A DNA stretch of 64,000 bases from RBG-13-68-16 sp041494245. GTDB taxonomy: Bacteria > Acidobacteriota > Thermoanaerobaculia > Thermoanaerobaculales > Thermoanaerobaculaceae. The stretch spans positions 1 through 64,000 of the forward strand of contig JBGQAK010000005.1 in NCBI GenBank assembly GCA_041494245.1, given 5' to 3'. Position 1 is the first letter of the stretch, and every line of letters starts with the position of its first letter. The translations under genes were made by a program, and so were the position numbers. Shown here piece after piece: positions 26,070 to 35,124 of this stretch. The notes under the pieces were generated by a model, which was not told the DNA's origin, made no database searches, and saw only the letters and a program-made list of their open reading frames with translations.

Positions 26070-27733
26070 GCGAGACCGGGAAGGCCGGAGTGCATAAGCA
26101 GGAGGGGTTGAGCCGGCGCGACCTGCTTCAGGTGGGCGTGGCGGGGGGCATGGCGGTGGCGGCCGGTTCGGTGCTCGGCGCGGGAAGCGGGGCCGAAGCG
26201 GCTGCGGCGGCCACCGTTCCGGCGTTCGAGCTGGACGAGGCGACGATTGCCGAGCTCCAGGCGGGCATGCAGATGGGCAGGCATACGGCGCGCTCCCTTG
26301 CGGAGGCCTACCTGGCCCGCATCGAGCTCGTTGACCGTGACGGCCCGACGCTGCGGTCGGTCATCGAGGTCAACCCCGACGCGCTCGCGATCGCGACCGC
26401 CCTCGACACTGAGCGCAAGGCCAAGGGTCCCCGCGGTCCATTGCACGGCATCCCCGTGCTGATCAAGGACAACATCGCGACCTCCGACCGCATGATGACG
26501 ACCGCCGGCTCCCTCGCGCTCGCCGGCGCAGTCGCCCCGCGCGACTCTTTCGTGGCGGAGCAGCTCCGCAAGGCTGGGGCGGTCATCCTGGGCAAGACCA
26601 ACCTTTCCGAGTGGGCCAACTTCCGCTCCTCGCGCTCCTCCAGCGGGTGGAGTGGACGCGGCGGCCAGTGCGCCAACCCCTACGCCCTCGACCGCAACCC
26701 GTGCGGGTCCAGCTCCGGAACGGGCGCCGCCGTTTCCGCGAACTTGGCCGCGGTCGGCGTCGGCACCGAGACCGACGGCTCCATCGTGTGCCCGTCGCAC
26801 GCCTGCTCGGTGGTCGGGATCAAGCCCACGGTGGGGCTTGTCAGCCGCTCGGGGATTGTGCCGATCTCGCACACCCAGGACACCGCCGGCCCGATGGCAC
26901 GAACGGTTGCCGACGCTGCCGTGCTGCTTGTCGTGCTCGCGGGTGTCGACCCACGCGATGTGGCCACCGCGGCCGGTAGCGGCAAGGCGGCGGACTACAC
27001 AAAGTTCCTCGACCCGAAAGGGCTGGAGGGGGCGCGCATCGGAGTGGCACGCGCCAAGCTCTTCGGCTACAGCCCGGATGCGGATGCCCTGGTGGAGGCG
27101 GCCATCAAGGAGATGGGGCGGCTCGGCGCGGTGGTCGTGGACCCAACGGACGTCCCTCACCTCGGGCAGTACGACGATCCCGAGTTCGAGGTGCTGCTCT
27201 ATGAGTTCAAGGCCGACCTGAACGCGTACCTGGCCGAGTGGGCGCCGGGCGCCCCGGTGCGCACGCTGGCGGACCTCATCGCCTTCAACGAGGCGAACCG
27301 CGACAGGGAGCTGCGGTACTTCGGGCAGGACATCATGGAAAAGGCCCAGAAGAAGGGCCCGCTCACCGACAAGGCGTACCTCAAGGCGCTTGAGAAGTGC
27401 GGCAGGCTGTCGCGGGAGAAGGGGCTCGACCCCGTGATGGCGAAGCACCGCCTGGACGCCATCGTCGCCCCGACCGGTAGCCCGCCCTGGGTGACCGACC
27501 TCGTCAACGGGGACCATTTCCTGGGGGCCAGCTCGACCCCGGCCGCCGTCTCCGGCTACCCCAGCATCACGGTGCCGGCTGGGTACTCCTTCGGTCTGCC
27601 GGTCGGGATCACGTTCATCGGCAGGGCCTGGGGGGAGGGGAGCCTGATCCGGCTCGCCTACGCGTTCGAGCAGGCGACGAAGGTGCGCAAGCCGCCGAGG
27701 TTCCTCCCCACGGCGGACCTCGCGCACCGCTGA
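26066..27733 (+). CDS. Tat-exported amidase (second copy type)
   Basis: A 555-residue amidase-signature enzyme with a twin-arginine leader ('LSRRDLLQVGVAGGMAVAAG'). The triad residues are seen in 'LIKDNIATSDRMMTTAGS' (Lys near 133), 'CGSSSGTGAAVSANL' and 'GTETDGSIVCPS'. It follows the organisation of exported peptide amidases. It is only moderately like the amidase at 6402-8240, which has a longer linker. ATG overlaps the AlkD-like stop. Export by Tat implies that it folds before translocation, possibly with no metal. Confidence 0.92.
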   Translation: MSETGKAGVHKQEGLSRRDLLQVGVAGGMAVAAGSVLGAGSGAEAAAAATVPAFELDEATIAELQAGMQMGRHTARSLAEAYLARIELVDRDGPTLRSVIEVNPDALAIATALDTERKAKGPRGPLHGIPVLIKDNIATSDRMMTTAGSLALAGAVAPRDSFVAEQLRKAGAVILGKTNLSEWANFRSSRSSSGWSGRGGQCANPYALDRNPCGSSSGTGAAVSANLAAVGVGTETDGSIVCPSHACSVVGIKPTVGLVSRSGIVPISHTQDTAGPMARTVADAAVLLVVLAGVDPRDVATAAGSGKAADYTKFLDPKGLEGARIGVARAKLFGYSPDADALVEAAIKEMGRLGAVVVDPTDVPHLGQYDDPEFEVLLYEFKADLNAYLAEWAPGAPVRTLADLIAFNEANRDRELRYFGQDIMEKAQKKGPLTDKAYLKALEKCGRLSREKGLDPVMAKHRLDAIVAPTGSPPWVTDLVNGDHFLGASSTPAAVSGYPSITVPAGYSFGLPVGITFIGRAWGEGSLIRLAYAFEQATKVRKPPRFLPTADLAHR

Positions 27734-27782
27734 GCTCGACCCATCGGAAACCGGCCGCCGACGGCCCGCGGCCTGGGCGCTT

Positions 27783-28317
27783 GGAACTCTTCAGCATCGC
27801 CTGCGCCCTGGTGGGGACGAAGGCGTAGTTGACGCTGAAGCCGTTGTAGTTGGCCGCCCGTTTGAGCGCTTTCTTTGCGGCCTCGGCGTTCCCGGCGCCG
27901 GCGTACGCCCGCGAGAGATTGAAGAGCACGCGGGGATCCTGCTGGTTGGCCTGCTCGAGCTCGCGCACGGATCACGTGTGCCTCCCCGGAACTGACCTGA
28001 CCGACCAGCCCCGTTGGCCGGCGGACCGCGTCGAAGAACTCGCCTGCCGTGGAGGCGGTGTTGGCGAGACCGACGTACGCGGGAGCGTAGCTCGGGTCGT
28101 CGTTCGCCGCTGCGGAGTAGTGGGCGCGTGTGTCGGTGACCCGGAGCTTCTCGGCAGGGTCGCGCCGCTTGAGGTACTCCTTGAGGGCTTTCTTGGACGC
28201 GGTCGTGATCGGTACCTTGTTCTTGGCCGGGGTGGTCGCGTCGTTCGAGCACCCGAGGAGCCCGGAGCCGGCAAAGGTAACGGCAAGGAGTGCAAGGGCT
28301 GCGCGCGCCACGCGCAT
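27783..28317 (-). pseudogene. Broken TPR lipoprotein
   Basis: From ATG 28317 (GGGAGG upstream) the frame encodes a lipoprotein signal ('FAGSGLLGCSND'; Cys lipobox). The frame continues with a TPR-type region 'SYAPAYVGLANTASTAGEFFDA' up to about 27970. The reading then moves to another frame: 'ANQQDPRVLFNLSRAYAGAG', then KKALKRAANYNGFSVNYAF and the tail, without the usual stop. A frameshift, probably with an internal deletion of several TPR units, has destroyed the gene. The rest of the gap to 28543 has small palindromes (such as CTGGCGGGCCGCCAG) and nothing coding. Confidence 0.7.
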
Positions 28318-28543
28318 CGCATGCCTCCCTCTGGGGCATGCCCGCACGCTGGCGCCTCTACCTCCCGGACGGGCGTCAACCCTGGATACGCGAGGGGAAC
28401 GGCCGGGGTTTTGAGGCAAAACGCCAAGGGACGCGGAATGAGCGCTGGCGGGCCGCCAGCTCCGGCGAGGATCGTCGATGCGAAGGGACGAGATCCCTCG
28501 CCTTCGGCTCGGGATGACCCAGGCTTGCTCTAGCGAGCCGGGG

Positions 28544-29512
28544 TCAGTTTGCGAGGACCATACGGTAGCGGGCCTGGTTCCGGCGCGTCCTGTCCAGGGC
28601 CTCGTTCGCCTGGCGCATCGGCGCGACCTCACTCCTGGCCGTGATGCCGTGCTTTGCCGCGAGGGCGAGCATCTCGCGGATCACGCGGGGGCTCCCGATC
28701 GCGCTCCCCGTGACGGAGCGGCTGCCGGTGATGAGCGGCATCGCCGGAACCACGAGTGGCGCTGGCGGCGCGCCGAGCTGGCAGAACACACCCTTTGGGC
28801 GCAGCGCGCCCAGGTACGCGTCCATGTCCAAGGCGGCGTGGGCGGTGTTCAGGATAAGGTCGAGCGAGCCGTCGGCCGGCTCGCCAGTCACGAAATGGTC
28901 GGCGCCGAAACCCCGTGCCTCGGGCTCCTTGTCGGCCGCGCGGGAGAACGCCGTTACCTCGCAGCCGAGGGCCTTTGCGAACTGGAGAGCCAGATGCCCC
29001 AGGCCGCCGATTCCGATCACGCCCACCCGTGACCCCTGGCCCGCAAACTTCCGCAGCGGCGTGTACACGGTGACGCCGCCGCAGAGCAGGGGCGCCGCAG
29101 TCTCGCTGGGCAGCTCCTTGGGGATCCTGAAGGCAAAGCGCTCATTGACCCGGATCCGGTCGGCGAAGCCGCCGAAGTTGCCCTGGCAGGTCGCCTCGTT
29201 CTTGGAGCAGAGGACCTCGTCGCCGGCCCGGCAGTACTCGCACTCGCCGCAGCTGTTGCGCTGCCAGCCCACGCCGACCCGCTCGCCCGGGGCAAACGCA
29301 GTCCCGGTCGTCACGGTGCCGACGATCTCGTGGCCGGGGACCAGGGGGAACCAGTCGCCCCACTCGCCGTCAACGAGGTGGACGTCGCTGTGGCAGATCC
29401 CGCAGTGGCTGATCGCGATTTCGACCTCGTCACCGGCGAGCGGTTTCGGCTCGTACTGGAAAGGCTCCAGCCGTGCCTTTGCCTCCTTGGCAGCATACGC
29501 GTTGAACCTCAT
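28544..29512 (-). CDS. Zinc-dependent alcohol dehydrogenase (MDR superfamily)
   Basis: A 322-residue medium-chain dehydrogenase. Catalytic zinc ligands appear in 'CGICHSDVHLVDGEWG' and 'PGHEIVG'. The structural zinc site is 'CGECEYCRAGDEVLC' (four Cys), and the nucleotide-binding fold has 'GIGGLGHLALQFAKA'. The arrangement fits the YahK/CAD subgroup, which reduces aldehydes with NADPH, but the family member cannot be fixed. It is about 25 residues shorter than usual. ATG at 29512 follows GGAGG at good spacing, and no convincing start lies farther upstream. Confidence 0.92.
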   Translation of the reverse strand: MRFNAYAAKEAKARLEPFQYEPKPLAGDEVEIAISHCGICHSDVHLVDGEWGDWFPLVPGHEIVGTVTTGTAFAPGERVGVGWQRNSCGECEYCRAGDEVLCSKNEATCQGNFGGFADRIRVNERFAFRIPKELPSETAAPLLCGGVTVYTPLRKFAGQGSRVGVIGIGGLGHLALQFAKALGCEVTAFSRAADKEPEARGFGADHFVTGEPADGSLDLILNTAHAALDMDAYLGALRPKGVFCQLGAPPAPLVVPAMPLITGSRSVTGSAIGSPRVIREMLALAAKHGITARSEVAPMRQANEALDRTRRNQARYRMVLAN

Positions 29513-29592
29513 CGGGACGCCTCCGTGTGCAATCCGGCCTCGTAGCCGTGTCGATGGTAGCAACTCGGCGGGCCGCCGCATTCCCGCCCGCT

Positions 29593-29636
29593 GCCATTGG
29601 GATTCGCAGCCGGAGTTTTGCTCGGACAGGCTCCTA
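29593..29636. repeat. Solo end of the MITE-like element
   Basis: Forty-one of 44 bases match the right end of the MITE-like element (17023-17066), including the terminal GACAGGCTCCTA. No left end is present nearby, so this is a truncated copy. It lies in the 386-bp gap between the alcohol dehydrogenase start and the DUF1858 gene. That gap also has a 43-codon open frame at 29673-29804 with no ribosome-binding site, and nothing else recognisable. Confidence 0.75.
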
Positions 29637-29898
29637 GCCCGGACACCAGCCAGCCCCTATGTTCGTGGGAGAATGCCCGCCATGGTGACGCCGACCTGCC
29701 GCGAGGACGCGCTTGCTCTGGACACAGCGTACCGGCTGCGTGCGATCCGGGAGGTGGGGAGCCGGGACAGGCCGGAACTGCACGTGCGGGCGAAGGCGAC
29801 GTGAGCGGCGGTCCCTGTCTTGAGGGTCCGATCGAACCTTTGACGCGCGGACGCCGCCGCGGAACGAGCCCGGCACGGACGGAGAAGAGGGAACGGGC

Positions 29899-30099
29899 GT
29901 GACACGACCGATCGACCCCGAAATCACAATCGAGGACCTTGTACGGCAGCTGCCCGAGGCCGCGGCCATCCTGCGCCGCTTCGGGATTGTGTGTATCCAG
30001 TGCGGCGAGCCGGTGTGGGGCACGCTGCGCCAGGTCGCGGCGGAGAAGGGCATCCGCGATCTCAGCGAGGTCCTCGCCAGCCTCCGCCGCGGCTGCTGA
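29899..30099 (+). CDS. DUF1858 domain protein
   Basis: A 66-residue protein that is essentially one DUF1858 domain: 'ITIEDLVRQLPEAAAILRRF', then G-I-V-C-I-Q-C-G, then 'PVWGTLRQVAAEKGI'. The CxxC pair may bind redox cofactor or metal; such domains occur alone or attached to hybrid-cluster and electron-transfer proteins. It starts at GTG 29899 with AGAGG upstream. No partner is evident in the neighbourhood; the next gene, a kinase, starts 70 bp on. Confidence 0.85.
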   Translation: MTRPIDPEITIEDLVRQLPEAAAILRRFGIVCIQCGEPVWGTLRQVAAEKGIRDLSEVLASLRRGC

Positions 30100-30168
30100 G
30101 CGCCGTACTGGTGGCGCACCCGCAGGGTGCTAGCATTTGATCTAAGTGGACCGTCTCTTCAGGTCACC

Positions 30169-32715
30169 ATGAGCGAGGGCCCCGACAAGACCGTCGAGCT
30201 TGGCCGGCAGGGATCGCCTTTGCCGCCGGGAAGGACCGTGGCTCACTATCGAATCCTCGACGTGCTCGGACGGGGTGGCATGGGGATCGTCTACAGGGCG
30301 GAGGACCTGAAGCTCAAGCGCACGGTCGCGCTCAAGTTCCTGCCGCCGGAGCTGACCGGCGATCCCGAGGCGAAGGAAAGGTTTATCCGCGAGGCGCAGG
30401 CCGCCTCGGCCCTCGACCACACGAACATCTGCACGGTCTTCGAGATCGCGGAGACCGAGGCAGGCGCGATGTTCATCGCGATGGCCTATTACAAGGGCTC
30501 GACCCTGCGCGAGCGGCTCCGGCAGGGATCGCTCTCGGTGCGGGAGGCGGCGGACGTCGCGCTTCAGGTCGCCCGGGGCCTGGACAAGGCACACGAGCGT
30601 GGCATCATCCACCGCGACATAAAACCCGAGAACATCATTACCTCCGATGACGGCGTTGCCAAGATCCTGGACTTCGGTCTGGCGAAGCTCGCCGGTCAGG
30701 CGAACCTGACGAAGACGGGGGTGACGGCGGGCACAGTCAACTACATGTCGCCGGAACAGGCGCGCGGCGGTGACGTGGACCACCGGACGGACATCTGGTC
30801 GCTCGGCGTCGTCTTGTACGAGTCACTGGCGGGGCGGAGGCCCTTTGCAAGCGATTCCTCCCAAGCCGTCATCTACTCCATCCTGCACGAGGAGCCTCCT
30901 TCGCTTTCAACGCTTCGTCCGGGCCTGCCGAAGCCCCTCGTCGCTGTCGTGCGGAAGGCAACAACCAAGGACCCGGCCGGGAGATACCAGAGTGCCGCCG
31001 ATCTGGCTGCCGACCTCGAAGCGGTGTTGCACACGCTGGGAGGGCGCGCGGAGCCCGGCCGTGTCGGGCGGCCGACATCGAGGCTCTGGTCTAGGAGATC
31101 CCTGGCCTGGGGTGCGCTCGCACTCGCCGTCCTCGGTGTCGCGCTGGCCGTTTTCCTCCGCCAAAGGTCGCGGGCCGTCGGAGACCCGGGCCGAAAGTCC
31201 CTTGCTGTGCTTCCGTTCAGAGATCTCTCCGAGCAGAAGGACGGCTCGTACTTCAGCGACGGCGTCACCGATCAGGTCACCTCGCAGCTGTCGAGGCTGG
31301 GGGATCTCCGCCTGATCTCACGGGTGTCGGCGAAGCGCTACGGGAACTCCCCAAAGAGCCTGAAGGCGATCGCGGGTGAGCTCGGCGTCGCCTGCGTCGC
31401 GGAGGGCAGCGTGCGGCGTGCGGGGGGCCGCGTCAAGGTCGTCGCGCGCCTGGTGGATGCGACGAACGACCGTCAGATCTGGAGTGAGACGTACGACAGG
31501 GATCTTGCCGAGATCTTCGCGATCCAGGCAGATATCGCCGGACAGATCGCGTCGAGCCTCGGCGTGGCGCCCTCGGCCGAGGAGGGCAAGAGGATCCCGC
31601 AGCGAACGACTGCCAACCTGGAGGCCTACGACTACTACCTGCGCGGCATGGACTACTACGACCGCCGCCGAAAGCAGGACAATGAGCAGGCCATTGCCCT
31701 TTTCAACAAGGCGGTCGAGCGTGACCCGAGCTTCGCCCGGGCCTACGCCGCCCTCGGGGCCGCGTACGCCCAGCAGCACTACTACGAACCCGGTGCGGGG
31801 GCCACGCTCGCAACCTCCATCGCGATGAGCCAGAAGGCGCTGGCGCTCGACCCCAACCTCCCCGAGGCGCAGAGAGCCCTCGGTACCGCCTACTTCTTCA
31901 AGGGTTGGGCCACCCGCGCAATCGACTGCTACTACCAGGCGATCAAGCTGGATCCCAACTACGCCTCGGCGATGGCGAATCTCGGAGTGGCGCTCTTCAA
32001 CGTCGGCCAGCTCGACGAGGGCCTGAAGTGGCAGCAGAGGGCCGTGAGCCTCGAGCCCACGAGCATCGCTCAGTACGCGTTCGTGGGCGACACCTACCTC
32101 GATCTTGCCGACGACGAGGAAGCCGAGCGGTGGTACGCGAAGGCCCTCGAGCTACAGCCGGAGCTGATGGGAGCACGTGGGGGGCTCGTGCAGCTTCGGC
32201 TAATCCAGAACCGGCCCGACGACGCGCTCAAGGAGGTGGAGCGGATGCTCACCATGGCGCCGGAGGACCCGCTCAGTGCCTGGTACGCGGGGTTCGTGCA
32301 CCTCGTGCGGGGTGAGTACAAGAAGGCCGAGCCGTTCCTCGAGAAAGCGGCAAACACCGGCGGGCTGGCGATCGTCTATCAGCACACCGGTCGTCGGGAC
32401 GAAGCGCGCGAGGAGCTCGAGTACGAGATCGACGCGCAGCAGAGCTTCCTGCGGGAGGGCTATGAGTTCTACAGAGTCCCGTACACGCTCGCCCAGCTCT
32501 GCGCCGTGTGGGGTAACAAGGATGCCGCGTACACGTGGCTCGACAGGGCGGTCAAGGGGGGTTTCCCCAAGTACCGCTTCTGCAGGGTCGACCCCGCGAT
32601 GGCGAGCCTCCGAGGGGAGGAGAAGTTCGAGCAGCTGATGAAGAAGGTCCAGGACAACGTCCAGCGGATGCGCAGGGCGGCCGACGCCCCGCCGTCGCCG
32701 CGTCGAGGGCCGTAA
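30169..32715 (+). CDS. Ser/Thr protein kinase with TolB-like and TPR domains
   Basis: An 848-residue membrane kinase. The eukaryotic-type kinase domain (about 25-290) is complete: 'VLGRGGMGIVYRAED' P-loop, 'VALKFLP' Lys, 'HRDIKPENI' catalytic loop, 'DFGLAK' and 'SPEQARG'. One membrane helix follows at about 308-327, then an extracytoplasmic TolB/adenylate-cyclase-associated domain (about 343-465; 'KSLAVLPFRDLSEQKDGSYF'). At least seven TPR units run to about 820. This architecture is very common in Acidobacteriota and links an external or periplasmic protein-interaction platform to cytoplasmic phosphorylation. ATG at 30169 is chosen because the kinase begins soon after; the ribosome-binding site is weak. 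Confidence 0.93.
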   Translation: MSEGPDKTVELGRQGSPLPPGRTVAHYRILDVLGRGGMGIVYRAEDLKLKRTVALKFLPPELTGDPEAKERFIREAQAASALDHTNICTVFEIAETEAGAMFIAMAYYKGSTLRERLRQGSLSVREAADVALQVARGLDKAHERGIIHRDIKPENIITSDDGVAKILDFGLAKLAGQANLTKTGVTAGTVNYMSPEQARGGDVDHRTDIWSLGVVLYESLAGRRPFASDSSQAVIYSILHEEPPSLSTLRPGLPKPLVAVVRKATTKDPAGRYQSAADLAADLEAVLHTLGGRAEPGRVGRPTSRLWSRRSLAWGALALAVLGVALAVFLRQRSRAVGDPGRKSLAVLPFRDLSEQKDGSYFSDGVTDQVTSQLSRLGDLRLISRVSAKRYGNSPKSLKAIAGELGVACVAEGSVRRAGGRVKVVARLVDATNDRQIWSETYDRDLAEIFAIQADIAGQIASSLGVAPSAEEGKRIPQRTTANLEAYDYYLRGMDYYDRRRKQDNEQAIALFNKAVERDPSFARAYAALGAAYAQQHYYEPGAGATLATSIAMSQKALALDPNLPEAQRALGTAYFFKGWATRAIDCYYQAIKLDPNYASAMANLGVALFNVGQLDEGLKWQQRAVSLEPTSIAQYAFVGDTYLDLADDEEAERWYAKALELQPELMGARGGLVQLRLIQNRPDDALKEVERMLTMAPEDPLSAWYAGFVHLVRGEYKKAEPFLEKAANTGGLAIVYQHTGRRDEAREELEYEIDAQQSFLREGYEFYRVPYTLAQLCAVWGNKDAAYTWLDRAVKGGFPKYRFCRVDPAMASLRGEEKFEQLMKKVQDNVQRMRRAADAPPSPRRGP

Positions 32716-32758
32716 CGGCCGGCACGAGCTAACTGCAACATCGTCTCAATGACTGAGA

Positions 32759-32787
32759 AAGACAAGGTCCGCCCGGTCGCGTAGAAT
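32759..32787 (+). promoter_or_regulatory. Candidate promoter of the M3 peptidase gene
   Basis: A -35-like AAGACA (32759-32764) and a -10 TAGAAT (32782-32787) are separated by 17 bases, 81 bases before the start codon. TAGAAT also occurs upstream of the gene at 36459. Confidence 0.4.
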
Positions 32788-32868
32788 GAACCGTCTGCTC
32801 CTCCGCGCGTCCCGCAGCCGCCCCGGGCCGGCCGTCGCGGAAAAAACCCAGACGAGGAGGTCGCACCC

Positions 32869-35007
32869 ATGCGCAAGTGGTTAGCCCTGGTTGTCCTGGC
32901 ACTCGCGGCCCTGCCGGTCTTCGCGCAGCAGGCCCTGGTGTCGCCGGCCGCACCAAACCCGTTCTTTGAGGAATGGAAAACGCCGTTCGGTGTCCCGCCG
33001 TTCGGGCAAATCAAGGAGACCCACTACCTGCCGGCGTTCAAGGAAGGAATCGCCCGCGAGCGTCAGGAGATCGACGCGATCGTGAAGAGCGGCGAGGCGC
33101 CCACGTTCGAGAACACCGTTGGGGCGCTCGAGCGCTCCGGCGAGTTCCTCGACCGGGTGCAACCCGTCTTCTACGGGCAGCTCTCGGCGGAGACCAACGA
33201 GACCCTGCAGGGGATCGCCAAGGACGTGGCCCCGATGCTGTCGGCGCTGAACGACGACATCAACCTCAACGAGACGCTCTTCGCGCGCGTGAAGGCGGTC
33301 TGGGAGAAACGCGACACCCTCGGGCTCTCCCAGGAACAGAAGAAGCTGGTGGAGGAACGGTACAAGGACTTCGTGCGCGGCGGCGCCAACCTCGATGCGG
33401 TCGGGAAGGACCGCCTGCGCGCCATCAACAAGGATCTCTCGCTGGTGGGTTTGAAGTTCGGCGATAACGTCCTCAGGGAGACCAACGCCTTCAAGCTCGT
33501 CATCGACAAGAAGGAGGATCTGGCCGGCCTCCCCGCCGCCATGGTGAGCGCCGCGGCCGACGCCGCGAAGGCTGCCAGGCTCGAGGGCAAGTGGGCGTTC
33601 ACTCTGCAGGCCCCGAGCATCTGGCCGTTCCTGCAGTACGCCGACAACCGCGACCTTCGCAGGCAGATCCTCACCGCTTACATCACGCGGGGCGACCACG
33701 GGGACGCGAGCGACAACAAGGCGAACCTCACCAGGATCGCGGCGCTGCGGGCCGAGAGGGCCAAGCTCCTCGGCTTTGCGACCTGGGCCGACTTCGTCCT
33801 CGACCGGAACATGGCGAAGACCCCCGCCAGGGTGTACGGCCTCTTGAACCAGCTCTGGGCCCCTGCGCTGGCAGTCGCGGGCAGGGAGGCTTCCGACCTG
33901 CAGGCGGCGATCAAGGCGTCGGGAGGGGAATTCAAGCTCGAGCCGTGGGACTGGCGCTACTACTCCGAGAAGGTGAAGAAGGCGCGCTACGAACTCGACG
34001 AGGGTGCGCTGCGCCCGTACTTCAAGCTCGACAACGTGCGCGACGGCGCGTTCTACGTCGCCAACAGGCTCTACGGCATCACGTTCACCGAGCGCACAGA
34101 CATCCCCAAGTACCACGCGGAGGTCCGCACGTTCGAGGTCAAGGATGCCGACGGGTCGCACCTCGGTGTGTTCATGACCGACTACCACCCGCGCCCCGGC
34201 AAGCGCGGCGGGGCGTGGAGCGGCCGCTACCGCGACCAGTACTTCAGGGACGGAAAGGACATCCGGCCGATCGTGGTCAACGTCTGCAACTTCTCCCGGC
34301 CTGCAGGAGACGCCCCTGCGCTCCTCTCGCTTGAGGAGGCGGAAACCCTCTTTCACGAGTTCGGGCACGGTCTGAACTCGCTTTTCTCCCGCGTCCACTA
34401 CAGGGGCGCCTCGCGCATCCCGCGCGATTTCGTCGAGCTGCCCTCCCAGATCATGGAGAACTGGGTGCTGGAGCCGGAGGTGGTCAAGGTCTACGCCAAG
34501 CACTGGAAGACCGGGGAGTTGATCCCGGCCGACCTGGTCGCCAAGGTCGAGAGGGCGCGCAAGTTCGGCCAGGGGTTCGAGAGCGTCGAGTACCTGGCGG
34601 CCTCGTACCTGGACATGGACTGGCACACGCTTCCACAGGGGAAGGAGCAGGATGCCACCGTGTTCGAGAACGCCTCGATGGCGAAGATCCACCTGATGCC
34701 AGAGATCGTTGTGCGCTACCGGAGCCCGTACTTCTCGCACATCTTCGGGCCGGGCGGAGGGTACTCGTCGGGGTACTACAGCTACATCTGGGCGGAGGTG
34801 CTGGTCGCGGACGCCTTCCAGGCGTTCAAGGAGAAGGGGATCTTCGACCAGGTTACCGCGCGCTCGTTCCGGGCCAACATCCTGGAGCGGCCCGGCATCG
34901 AGGATGCGATGACGGTCTACGTCCGCTTCCGCGGTCACGAGCCGAGCGTCGAGCCGCTGCTCGTCATGCGCGGGCTCAAGGAAGCGCCGGTCGCCAAGGC
35001 GAAGTAG
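32869..35007 (+). CDS. M3-family metallopeptidase (Dcp-like dipeptidyl carboxypeptidase)
   Basis: A 712-residue zinc peptidase with a signal peptide (residues 1-19, ending PVFA-QQ), so it is periplasmic. The catalytic motif 'ETLFHEFGHGLNSLFS' (HExxH near 496-500) and a downstream Glu in 'FVELPSQIMENWV' are the M3 hallmarks; 'FGPGGGYSSGYYSYIWAE' completes the active-site region. The N-terminal part ('PTFENTVGALERSG') matches dipeptidyl carboxypeptidases, which trim dipeptides from peptide C-termini. ATG at 32869 follows AGGAGG. It is a single gene, with a promoter candidate before it and a hairpin terminator after it. Confidence 0.93.
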   Translation: MRKWLALVVLALAALPVFAQQALVSPAAPNPFFEEWKTPFGVPPFGQIKETHYLPAFKEGIARERQEIDAIVKSGEAPTFENTVGALERSGEFLDRVQPVFYGQLSAETNETLQGIAKDVAPMLSALNDDINLNETLFARVKAVWEKRDTLGLSQEQKKLVEERYKDFVRGGANLDAVGKDRLRAINKDLSLVGLKFGDNVLRETNAFKLVIDKKEDLAGLPAAMVSAAADAAKAARLEGKWAFTLQAPSIWPFLQYADNRDLRRQILTAYITRGDHGDASDNKANLTRIAALRAERAKLLGFATWADFVLDRNMAKTPARVYGLLNQLWAPALAVAGREASDLQAAIKASGGEFKLEPWDWRYYSEKVKKARYELDEGALRPYFKLDNVRDGAFYVANRLYGITFTERTDIPKYHAEVRTFEVKDADGSHLGVFMTDYHPRPGKRGGAWSGRYRDQYFRDGKDIRPIVVNVCNFSRPAGDAPALLSLEEAETLFHEFGHGLNSLFSRVHYRGASRIPRDFVELPSQIMENWVLEPEVVKVYAKHWKTGELIPADLVAKVERARKFGQGFESVEYLAASYLDMDWHTLPQGKEQDATVFENASMAKIHLMPEIVVRYRSPYFSHIFGPGGGYSSGYYSYIWAEVLVADAFQAFKEKGIFDQVTARSFRANILERPGIEDAMTVYVRFRGHEPSVEPLLVMRGLKEAPVAKAK

Positions 35008-35034
35008 AAAACTCGCGTTCGATGGTGACAACGG

Positions 35035-35052
35035 CGGGGCCTGCGGGCCCCG
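35035..35052 (+). terminator. Hairpin terminator after the M3 peptidase
   Basis: A 7-bp G+C stem (35035-35041 with 35046-35052), loop TGCG, followed by TCTGTTGTGCTT. It lies 28 bp after the stop codon. Confidence 0.6.
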
Positions 35053-35124
35053 TCTGTTGTGCTTGACCCGGGTTTGACGCCGTTCGGAGCGCAGTCGCGA
35101 CCGGCTGGGCGACGCGCCGCCGCC

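Noticed and set aside
28400..28543. Sequence with 'gggacgagatccctcg' and other small palindromes upstream of the dehydrogenase stop
   Set aside because: It looks like a repeat type seen in metagenomes, but only one copy is in the window, so I cannot support it.
29673..29804. 43-codon open frame between the solo MITE end and DUF1858
   Set aside because: No ribosome-binding site, no recognisable motif, and it overlaps no conserved feature.
32881..35031. Long minus-strand open frame opposite the M3 peptidase
   Set aside because: High G+C gives long antisense frames; its translation is low-complexity and the plus strand has a complete M3 peptidase.
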